Assembly (NCBI RefSeq): GCF_019175285.1
Contig: NC_056522.1
Location: 64,611,578-64,675,577 of the forward strand
Direction: 5' to 3'
From: Sceloporus undulatus
Lineage: Eukaryota; Chordata; Lepidosauria; Squamata; Phrynosomatidae
DNA: 64,000 nucleotides
The notes below the pieces were generated by a model. That model saw nothing but the letters and a program-made list of their open reading frames with translations. It was not told where the DNA came from and ran no database searches. The translations under genes were made by a program, and so were the position numbers. This document shows, one piece after another, positions 34,616-42,490 of this stretch (position 1 is the stretch's first letter; each line of letters starts with the position of its first letter).

Positions 34616-34946
34616 TGAAGAAATCCCTTAGTCCAATTGGCATCTATTTATGTACAGCATTTCCAATAGGAGGAGAGGGAGGTTTTTTCACCTCAGATGG
34701 CCAGGTGACTCAGGCCAAAGGCCAACTGGGAAGTGGAGGGGGGGGGGTCTGTGCTTTATCCCAAGGCCACCAAGGGCCACAAACAAGCGATGGACTCTCT
34801 TTATCCGTCCCAGCAGCTCAGGCACCTTCCCTTCTTGTCTGTGAGGGAAGCCCCTCCTGACAGTGGAGACCCAGCAGGGGAGAGTTGGGGGGACGGAGAA
34901 CTTTTCTTTTCCATCCTTCCTTTCCTTTCTTCCTTGGGGAAGCCCT

Positions 34947-34985
34947 GGGCGGGGGCTGAGGGGAGGCGGGGGCGAGGCGGGGGCG
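34947..34985 (+). promoter_or_regulatory. G-quadruplex candidate in the PLD5 promoter
   Basis: Five runs of three to five G's are separated by short linkers (GGG C GGGGG CTGA GGGG AGGC GGGGG CGAGGC GGGGG). This satisfies the usual quadruplex pattern on the + strand, about 630 bases before the PLD5 start codon. Confidence 0.5.
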
Positions 34986-35051
34986 TTGAGGGTGTTGTGA
35001 CTCTGAGGCAGCCCTTCCACTGCACCAACCTGCAGCCAGTGGCTGAGGCAG

Positions 35052-35182
35052 AGGCGGCGGTGGCGGTGGCGGCATCCCCTCGCCTTCCTCCTGCTGCTGC
35101 TGCTGCCGCCCTCCCGGGGTCCTCCTCTTCCTCCTCCTCCTCCTCCTCCTCCAAGGGACCCCGTTGTTGTTGCTGCTGCTGC
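35052..35182 (+). repeat. Cluster of trinucleotide runs in the PLD5 5' region
   Basis: GGC/GGT runs at 35052-35073, CTG at about 35090-35105, TCC at 35119-35152 (about ten units) and GTT/GCT at 35163-35182 lie almost back to back. They are probably in the 5' UTR or core promoter. Both strands are open over this block only because of the repeats. Confidence 0.8.
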
Positions 35183-35395
35183 GGAGAGAGGGGCTGCTAG
35201 AGTAGAGAGTGCCGCAAGGAGCCGCTTTCGGGCGGACTGCAGCGCGGCGGAGGCAACAAGCTCCCTTCCCCTCCTTTCCCTGCGCCTGGCCCTTGGGCCC
35301 CGGGCCCCTCCTGGGTCCCCTCACATCCCTCAGGCCCCGGGGAGCCCCCTCCCAACCCTCGCCCTTTGTTCTCCTCTCCACGCCCGACAGCCCGC

Positions 35396-35579
35396 CTTTT
35401 CTTCTCCCTCCCCCCCCTCTCTTTCTTTCTTTTTCCCTCCCTTCTATCCTGCCTCCCCTTTTTCTCTTCTTTCATTCTTCCCTTCCCTTCTATCTTTCCT
35501 TCCTTCCTTCTCTTTTCTCTTCCTTCCTTCTTTCCCTTCCTTCTCTCCCTTTCCCTCCCTCCCTCCCTCCTTCCCTTCC
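35396..35579 (+). repeat. 184-bp polypyrimidine tract just before PLD5 exon 1 coding sequence
   Basis: Almost only C and T for about 184 bases, with a handful of purine interruptions. It is built from degenerate CTTT, CCTT and CCCT units and ends 36 bases before the PLD5 ATG. Such tracts can form triplex (H-DNA) structures and bind GAGA/CT-element proteins in promoters. Confidence 0.8.
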
Positions 35580-35604
35580 GGGCCTTGCTTCGGGGGGGGG
35601 GGTC

Positions 35605-35697
35605 ATGCCAGGGGGATGGAGGGCCGGGCGGAGTGGCTGGGGGCCCCGCCGGTGCCTTCCCGCCGGAGCGAGGCGGGCTTCGAGCAGCTGCGCCTGA
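35605..35697 (+). other. Upstream ORF overlapping the PLD5 start codon
   Basis: An ATG 11 bases before the PLD5 ATG opens a 30-codon frame that ends at 35697, inside the PLD5 coding region and out of frame with it. It is the only ATG between 35200 and the PLD5 start. Its context is moderate (G at -3, C at +4). If transcription starts upstream of it, an overlapping uORF of this kind would be expected to reduce PLD5 translation; that is inference. Confidence 0.5.
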
Positions 35698-35828
35698 AGA
35701 GGAGCGGCCCGAGCAGCCGGGAGCCCTCGCCCGCCCTCACCCGCCTGGGCTCCGGCTTCTACTCCGCCGTCAAGCAGCAGGACTACAGCGCCAGCGTCTG
35801 GCTCCGCAGGAAGGACAAGTTGGAGCAC
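35616..35828 (+). CDS. PLD5: PLD5 exon 1 coding part (N-terminal 71 residues of inactive phospholipase D5)
   Basis: This exon encodes the cytoplasmic N-terminus of PLD5, a type II single-pass membrane protein of the PLD3/PLD4/PLD5 group that is thought to lack phospholipase activity. The 71 codons include GFEQLRLKR, EPSPALTRLGSGFYS and KQQDYSASVWLRRKDKLEH, which match the human N-terminus as I remember it (EGFEQMRLK, then SVKQQDYSASVWLRRKDKLEH). The first 20 or so residues differ from human and are a few longer. The ATG at 35616 has G at -3 and G at +4, a strong context. The exon ends in phase 0 at CAC|GTAAGA, a good donor, exactly where the human exon junction falls before SQQKC. The membrane segment and PLD domains lie on later exons outside the window. 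An upstream ATG at 35605 is out of frame and overlaps this start. The identification is from memory of the human protein and is strong, because the match is long and ends at the splice site. Confidence 0.93.
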
Positions 35829-35834
35829 GTAAGA
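35829..35834 (+). other. PLD5: Splice donor of PLD5 intron 1
   Basis: GTAAGA follows the last codon (CAC, His71) directly. It matches the vertebrate donor consensus GTRAGT at five of six positions. The intron starts in phase 0 and no acceptor followed by the expected exon 2 (SQQKCIV...) was seen before the window ends, so intron 1 is at least 28 kb. Confidence 0.85.
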
Positions 35835-35877
35835 AGGCAGCCCTCGCCTCTGCTCTCGCTCTCTTTTGGCTTTAACG

Positions 35878-35992
35878 CTGCTCGAACTCTTCTTTGGATC
35901 TTTGCTATGGAATTCTGGGAGTTGGAGTTTGCCCACAACAAACTCCAACTCCCAGAATTCCATAGCAAAGAGCCAAAGAAGAGTTCGAGCAG
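35878..35992. repeat. Near-perfect hairpin (54-bp arms, 7-nt loop) at the start of PLD5 intron 1
   Basis: The arms at 35878-35931 and 35939-35992 are inverted copies with a single mismatch by eye. The loop is CCCACAA. The arm contains GGAATTCTGGGAGTTGGAG, the core word of the palindromic MITE family seen at 3741, 16697, 34229, 55784 and 56683, so this looks like a very young or gene-converted relative. It begins 49 nt after the splice donor and would fold strongly in the pre-mRNA. Confidence 0.9.
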
Positions 35993-36939
35993 TGCCAAAC
36001 CAGTAACAAACTGCCTGGTTCTTGCATAATTTCTATCACAAAGAAGTGGGATGAATTAAAGCATCCTAGGTTAATATAGTCCATAGCTATTTGTTCTTCA
36101 TCCCTCTGCCATCCCAGATGCAAAGTTTGCTGCATGCTCCTCCTGAGAAGGAGCATGCCTTGAGTTTGATGATGCAGTCGGCTTGCTTTACAAAGGTGGC
36201 GACATGACTCTCTACCAGAGAACACAATGGTGCTTTGTATGTAAAAGACCGTAGGGAGAAACAAACCGACATAGGAGCCATAGGGACCAAAGGCTATAGG
36301 AACAAACCAACTTAACATGAATTAGCTTCTCAAAGGAAATTGCCGCCTCCAAACATAGTGTCTCTTCTGCACACACATGATGGGCACATTGCTAGGAAAG
36401 GAGCCTGTGCCAAATGATGTAATCCAAAAGATACCTCAGTGCAATAGCTGAAAGAAGTGTTACATTCCGTCTATACATTCCTATAAAATACTGTTTATCT
36501 CACTAAATAAGAGAGTGTGTGTCAATACGGCTAAATTGTGGCTCGCAGTTGCAGGAAAGTATAATATGGTAAAGATCAATCAGCCGTGGGAAATGACCAT
36601 CTTGAAATGGTATTGTAGAAATAATGGTCCCTGAGTTCCTTTTTCAGCACAAGGGGACCTTGATTCAACAAGGCTTCCTAATAAAGCAAAGGAAAGGCTA
36701 GTAGCTTTACTTTAATAGGCCTGAAGGTCCCTATCTGTCCACAGTGTTGCCTTTTGTTACAAAGTACCTTGGACTGAGATTGTTATTTGTTAATCTCAGC
36801 ATGACCCCAAAGTAGCCAAAAGTACCGAGAAGAAACCTATTGCCACATAACGCAGCGTATTATGGATTTATTTTTATGTACTTTGGATCTGTGATCTGCT
36901 GTAGGTCCAGGAGCAACTTTTATAAAACACTTTCTGAAG
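35993..36939. other. PLD5 intron 1, nothing recognised
   Basis: Minus-strand frames of up to 137 residues (35905-36318) run through the hairpin and are not supported as genes. Confidence 0.5.
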
Positions 36940-37085
36940 GTATAGCTATGTTTGTCTGTTGCAGGAAAGTCAACAAAAGAGCCTTCTGTCACTTAAAAGA
37001 CTAACTCATTTTATTCTGGCATAAGCTTTTGTGAACTACCTCCCACTTCATAGTCCACCCAAGCTTATGCCATAATAAAATTAGT
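36940..37085. repeat. Unclassified interspersed repeat (GGCATAAGCTTTTGTG type)
   Basis: GGTATAGCTATGTTTGTCTG, CTTAAAAGACTAACTCATTT and GGCATAAGCTTTTGTGAAC with CACTTCATAG recall a repeat seen across amniotes. The family is not placed. Confidence 0.45.
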
Positions 37086-38197
37086 TATTAAGTTGCTTCA
37101 AATGTAGCCTTTAAGATGCCACAAATGTCAGTCTTGTCTCTGTAAAACAAACTCGTTGAAACAAAATTATGGCACGCATATAAACATATATATCTATGTG
37201 GAACATAAGATCCAGTGACAAGCAGTGCCTCTGGCAGATAATCAGCCATGGGTTTGGATGATAGGTTACTGCTTAAAAACAAAGATAAAAGATAAATGAA
37301 TAATTTTCTTATATAGGTGACACACACACACACACATATACAGGTGGCACACCATATCCCATTAAACTAATGCAAGTAATTATACATAGGTTTGGTATAT
37401 GAACATGGATTTGAATGACTACTATCAACTGAGTAAAATGGCACTGACTTGCAGCCCTCTCCTGGTATAGATGTATACGTATGCAGGAGAACTTGTTCCC
37501 AAATAAGCATGCAAAGGATTGCAGCTATAGCGCAGCTCCACTTATTCTGGCTTATAGATTGAACAGAAAGGAGACTGGGCTGAAACTGGCGCATATACTG
37601 GCTTCTGCAGAAACACTATAGAAAACATTTCTGTAATCTATTCCAGACTGTGTAGCATTTATTGGAATTACACGGTAATTTATAACGGTGTGACGATCTC
37701 TAACTTTTTGTCAGGAACAAGTCTTGCTCCAATAGATATTTATCTGTAGCCAGTAGCCAGTATACATTTCCTAGACATGCATGTATGTAGCCACGTTCCA
37801 CTGCTTGTCAGCTAGTGGGAAAAGGGATGTTAAGAAGGACAAACAAGCATTTTTAAAAGGTCTGCCACCGAATTCTGATTTGACAATCTGACTTGTGGGT
37901 GGAGCTAGTTCTTTATATAAGCTATTCACTGTTGTTCAGTTTGATGAGGATACCAGAAAGAGGCTAACACTATCCATTGCCTATTGAAGCATTCATTGAC
38001 CTATGACAGCAGTAGAGAGGATATCATCTGAACAGAAGCCCCCCACATCATTGGTGGGAGAGGTAAGGCATCTTGGGATACTTGAAAATGTAGGAACGTG
38101 CCTTTGTATTGAGCCAGATCATTGCTCCATCTACTCTAGTTAACTATGACTGGCCGCATCTCTCTGGGATCTCAGGCAGAATTGTTTTCTAACTGTA
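37086..38197. other. PLD5 intron 1, nothing recognised
   Basis: A CA run at 37321-37336. No coding or repeat family identified. Confidence 0.45.
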
Positions 38198-38295
38198 CCT
38201 GGAGATCTTGGCATTTTCTGTTGGTCTTCCACCCAAGTACCAATCGGGCTATACCCTGTCTTGCTTCGAGTGTGTTAAAGACTGGGTAGTATGTG
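38198..38295 (-). mobile_element. 5S-rRNA-like SINE fragment
   Basis: CTTCCACCCAAGTACCAATC and CCTGTCTTGCTTCGAG align with the inverse of 5S rRNA (CATCCAAGTACTAACC...CTGCTTAGCTTC). Too diverged for a gene. Confidence 0.5.
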
Positions 38296-39020
38296 AACAA
38301 CGGGATGCCCATAATCAGATCCATAGACTGTTGTTTTTTAAAACAACCAAAAATGAAGATGGTAGCTGCACCACAGACCACTGCAGATTAGAGTCATTCC
38401 TTTTTCTTGTCACTACTTTTCCTGTCATGTTTGAAGGAGGTCAGGGAATCCTGGAAAAGATCCTGGCTCAGTAGTAGCATGGCCACAAACTGTCTGTGTT
38501 TGTGAGAAAACTGCTGAGAGTCCGTTTTTCCATGGATGTTAAACATGGATTTTGTTGGGTGTGGAAAAGATGACAAGTCTTGGTTTGAAGAGCAGGGACA
38601 AAACTTTCTGATATAGCTGTGTCATGATAAGTCCTCTATTAGGTACTGTGAGGCAGTCACCTCAGCTGGCAGATGCTGAGAGGAGCATTGGCTGAAGTGC
38701 GTTGCAGGAGAGAGAGCAGTGTGCTGTGCTGCCTGTCCTGTTGCCATCTGTGTCCCTGCCACTCAAAAAATTATTTTTTAAAAAAAACAAAACTCTAGGC
38801 TTTAATGTTTACCTATTTAGTTTTTTTTTCTTACCTGAGAATCCCCCCTCAGTTTTCCCTTTAACATTATGACAAGAAATGTTTTTCACTTAGCAAGATG
38901 TCTGAGATGTCCTCTTGCCCATAGCAAAGGAGAGATGGTAGCATAATGATACACTAGTTTTACAGTGAAAATTTATCTGTAGGGAATGATGAAACAGCAT
39001 TGCCAATAAAGTGGCTGCTT
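38296..39020. other. PLD5 intron 1, nothing recognised
   Basis: A-rich and T-rich short runs at 38770-38830 only. Confidence 0.45.
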
Positions 39021-39245
39021 GTTGTTGTTAATGGCTGACAGGTCAACTTCGACTTACAACATCATAAGAATGAGAGATCTCCAAGTCACCCTGTTGTCTA
39101 CAACCCTGCTCAGGTCTTATAAACAAGGACTGTAGCTTCTCCGAATGAGTCTATCCACCTGTAGTGTGGTCTTCCCCTCTTCCTGCTACCTTGCATCTTG
39201 CCAAGCATTATTGTCTTTTCTAGCGAGTCATGTCTTCTCATGATA
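39021..39245 (-). mobile_element. RTE (BovB-like) 3'-end fragment
   Basis: GTTGTTGTTAATGGCTGACAG at the tail, and on the minus strand MRRHDSLEKTIMLGKMQGSRK and GRPHYRWIDSF from the end of the reverse transcriptase. Confidence 0.75.
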
Positions 39246-39382
39246 CAGTGATTTATAGTGAAAATTTTCAGTGAAAATTTCTTAGGAAGGAAAGATGAGA
39301 CAACTTTGCATACCTCTGAGCAAATAAAGAGACAACACATCACTAAAAAGGCATGCATTTATATATGTAATTTCAGAGACAG

Positions 39383-39605
39383 CTAGTGTGTTGTAGTAGC
39401 TTGAGTGTTACATGAAGAAGCTGGGAGACCAGAATTTGAATCCCTGCTTGTTCATGGAAATCTACTGGGTACCCTTGGAAAGTCACACTCTCTCAGCCTC
39501 AGAGGAAGGCAAAGGGAAACCTGCTCTGAACAAATCTTGTCATTTGATAAGCTTGCCTTAGGGTCACTGTAAGTTGGAAATGACTTGAAGGCCTGTAACA
39601 AATTC
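39383..39605 (+). mobile_element. tRNA-derived SINE
   Basis: GTAGTAGCTTGAGTG (A box), ACCAGAATTTGAATCCC (B box), then AAAGTCACACTCTCTCAGCC and TAGGGTCACTGTAAGTTGG, GACTTGAAGG tail. Confidence 0.75.
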
Positions 39606-40607
39606 ATAAATATAACTGCTAATTTAGAAATAATTATTAAAATTTATATAGAAACACAGCATATGTCATCATAGTGGGCAAGACTACAATCAGGTAAGTG
39701 TGAAACTCCTCAGTATGCTGTCAAGTTATTAATTTTGCATAGGAGGCTTCAAGGCCCTTGCTCTCACTTCTTATGGTCCTTTACACTTAAACGAGTGACT
39801 GCACAGCCCTTGAAATAGAGGATTTTTAGACTGTGACCTTGAAAGCAAGTTAACTTATTGCATATCTGAAACAGAAATGCAAGGGGAGCACATGATTTTG
39901 GAGTAAATTAGATCTACACAACTTGATACACCAAACTGAGCACAGCCAAATTCACTCTATAAGAGCTGGTTTACAGCTCTAAGGCAGGCAGTAGAAGAAG
40001 GAACCTATACCATTGGTTTCATTCTTTGTTTAGCTAATTGACTTAAGTTTGGTTTACAAAGCAGTGATGACACTGGGAGGGGGCGTGGAGTGTGTGGACT
40101 GCACCAGCTGACACCCCAGAGGAAGGGTGACACCTGGTTGGGGCCCCTTCTTGCTTCAGAGGATGTGCATGTGCTGGTGCTGCTGCACCCAGCCTCAGTT
40201 CCTTTTCCACTGCCCAGACAACAAGTGAGGCAGCAGGATGGATGAAGAGGCAGGGGAATCTGCCACTGCTGGCAGCTCTTACAAGATCTGCCTGAGCGAT
40301 GGGAAGCCAGGGAGGGGGGAAAGGTGAGCGAGGGAACAGGCCACTGCTCCTCACCCCCCCAGCAGCCCCTCTGCACCTGGTGACACCAAGGGTAGTGACC
40401 CCACTATTACAAAGAAATGCAGATCTTGAATAGACATATAATGAGCATTCTTTCCTTGTTTTTTCTCCCCCATCCCCTTTTAGTGAAAGATAGGTCCTAT
40501 TTGCCCCTTTCAACAAGATGTCATGCAAGGAGTTTTAGAATTTGCCAAGAAAGCGAGAATAAGCTATAATTTTGCTTATGTTTCATTTGTGTTTGTGTGT
40601 GTGTGTG
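39606..40607. other. PLD5 intron 1, GC-richer patch, no gene
   Basis: Minus frames at 40005-40528 (123 and 161 residues) overlap in different frames and have no recognisable domain, so they are treated as chance in a locally GC-rich stretch. Confidence 0.4.
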
Positions 40608-40855
40608 TACAGCACTTTGGCCACATAATGGGAAGGCATGGATCACTAGAAAAAACAATTATGCTAGGAAAGGTAGGGGGTAGAAGAAAGAGAGGAAGAC
40701 CACAAACCAGATGGACAGACTCAATCAGGGGGGTTATGGGCAAGGGCTTGCAGCATCTGGGCAGGGCAGTGGAGGACAGGGATTCTTGGAGATGTCTCAT
40801 CCACAGGGTTGCCATGAGTTGGAACCAGCTTGAGGATAGCCAACAACAAAAATTC
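40608..40855 (+). mobile_element. RTE (BovB-like) 3' end
   Basis: The plus frame reads HFGHIMGRHGSLEKTIMLG, RKRGRPQTRWTDSIRGVM and WRCLIHRVAMSW, then a tail GTTGGAACCAGCTTGAGG and CAACAACAAA. A (GT)n run precedes it. Confidence 0.8.
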
Positions 40856-40960
40856 CTTTATTTCTTTACTAGTAGTCATGATTCACAATGAATTCATATT
40901 TGGTTTAATATGATTTTGCAGTTAATGGATAAGGAAATGAATAAATCAGCTTTGGGAGAT

Positions 40961-41526
40961 TGAGGCCCGTTACAGACGGGCCTTAAAGTACATGCTGAGC
41001 ACGTACTAGGGTTAGGAAGCGGCAGTGCTTCCGCACCCACCCAACCCTAGTACGTGCTCAGCACGTACAAAATGGCGCCAGCTGATCCACACGGCCGCCG
41101 CCATGACTACGTCATGACCATGCCGCCTCCAAATGAGGCGGCACGGTTGTTATGTAGTGGGGCCATGCAAGGGCGCTTAGTGCGCCCTTTCCGCGGCCCT
41201 GGAAGGAGCTCCGTTTCGGAACTCCTTCCAGGTTTGCGTCGCTGGGCGCAGCCTTTAGATGGCTATGCCCAGTGACGCAGAGGAGAAAGGGGCCAAGTGG
41301 CCCCTTTCTCCTCCTCCTCGCCGCTGTGGGGTGTCCTTGGGGCTTGAAGCCCCAAGAACACCCCTTTCCAGGCCGCGGGGAAGTGGCCTTTTGCCCCTTC
41401 CTCGCAGCCTGAAAAGCGGCAGATTGGGGCCTCAGCGGCTTCCGCTCTGGCTGCTGAGGCTCCAATCCAGCGAGGAAAGGGGCGGGTGCAGGCCGCCGCT
41501 TTTCGGCAGTCTGTAACGTGCCTTAG
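40961..41526 (+). mobile_element. Chain-of-hairpins MITE, copy A
   Basis: The ends AGGCCCGTTACAGAC and GTCTGTAACGTGCCT are inverted. Between them lie consecutive, mostly non-overlapping hairpins: 40988-41068 (arms GTACATGCTGAGCACGTAC), about 41120-41140, about 41170-41190, 41200-41230, 41235-41279, 41280-41313, 41328-41364, 41363-41417 and 41424-41465. It is GC- and CpG-rich in AT-rich intron DNA. Frames across it (up to 117 residues) are by-products of the palindromes. No transposase is present, and the TE superfamily is unknown. Confidence 0.8.
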
Positions 41527-42324
41527 TTTTTTGGGTTTTTTTAAAAAAAAAGAAATGACTTTTGTAATTCTTCTTATGCATCCTAAAGTATTTGTGGATT
41601 AGCGAGGGCACTGTGATGCAATTTCCTCGAAACAAATACCAAGCTGGTTGCAGTGTGAGAGGAAATCAGTGTCTGTCTCAGAATAAAATGGGTCAGTGTA
41701 CTGGTGCCTAAGAGAAAGGAAGTAGAAACTCTTACTTTGCGGATCAGTTTGGCTGCTTGGGAACTATGGAAAAGAGGAGCGCAAAACTCCCTTGGTTAGC
41801 ACTGTAGGAACTGAAGCAGAAGTGTTGGCAAGAAGATGGAAAATATTTATGAATTCTTATGTATAGTTACTGAATATGAATAATAGAATATGTCTTTATA
41901 TACTTATGAATATATAGTTCATTGTGCATATACTGCACAATCCGTATTGCTGTTTGTCCATGATTTACCAGAAGAAGGTTTAACATCTGAATCTTCTTCT
42001 TGACTTAAATGTTTAAGCTCCCCTTGTGTTCTGCAATTACAATTAACTTATGAATTGAAATATTCAAATACAAACACTTGATTTATGTTGCTGATATTTT
42101 TAGTCTTAAACAAGTGGTTACATGATAAAGATCTTTAATGCTAGAGTTTTAATATGTGAGATTAAGAAACATTAATGTGAGAAATCTGATTTATGTCTGA
42201 TAGGTTATAGTTATTTATGAAGAATGTCTCTTTTTATGGGCAAAGAAAGCTTTCACTAATATTTCCCTTCCCCTGATGGGTGAGAAAGTGAGTTTACCCT
42301 GTTTAGTTGCTGGAAATATGTACT
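41527..42324. other. PLD5 intron 1, nothing recognised
   Basis: AT-rich DNA without recognised repeats. Confidence 0.45.
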
Positions 42325-42490
42325 GTCAAATTGGATAGTGACCCTATCAATGAGAGACCTCCAAAACATCCTGCTCCACTCTGCTGAGGTCTTGCAAACT
42401 CAGGGCTGTGGCTTTCCTGTCACTCCAATTCTAATGGGATCTTCTTCTTTTCCTACTTCCTACCATTTTACCAAGCATTACCATTATGTT
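42325..42490 (-). mobile_element. RTE (BovB-like) 3'-end fragment, decayed
   Basis: GACCTCCAAAACATCCTGC, GAGGTCTTGCAAACTCAGG and CCATTTTACCAAGCATTACC match the inverse RTE tail in order. Confidence 0.55.

Larger units (their letters stand above)
34530..35615 (+). promoter_or_regulatory. PLD5: GC-rich promoter / 5' UTR region of PLD5 (CpG-island-like)
   Basis: Base composition changes sharply here from AT-rich flanks to GC-rich, CpG-bearing sequence that runs into exon 1. No TATA box is evident, which fits a CpG-island promoter. The block holds G-rich runs (34947-34985), GGC/CTG/TCC/GTT trinucleotide runs (35052-35182), a CpG-rich stretch around 35210-35300 and a long pyrimidine tract (35396-35579). 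The transcription start cannot be placed from sequence alone. Confidence 0.6.

Noticed and set aside
34801-35381. Glu-, Ala- and Arg-rich minus frames over the PLD5 promoter (117 and 187 residues)
   Set aside because: They come from translating trinucleotide and CpG-rich runs on the strand opposite PLD5; low complexity only.
35490-35963. 157-residue minus frame antisense to PLD5 exon 1
   Set aside because: It spans the exon, the hairpin and the pyrimidine tract. The + strand reading matches PLD5 and ends at a splice donor; this one has no support.
40043-40528. Overlapping 161- and 123-residue minus frames
   Set aside because: Different frames over the same GC-rich patch, no domain or splice evidence.
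40988-41068. Interstitial telomeric repeat
   Set aside because: Only a single TAGGGTTAG word per arm inside a transposon hairpin; no tandem array.
41112-41516. 117- and 85-residue frames within the hairpin-chain element
   Set aside because: Palindromes give open frames on both strands at once; no transposase motif.
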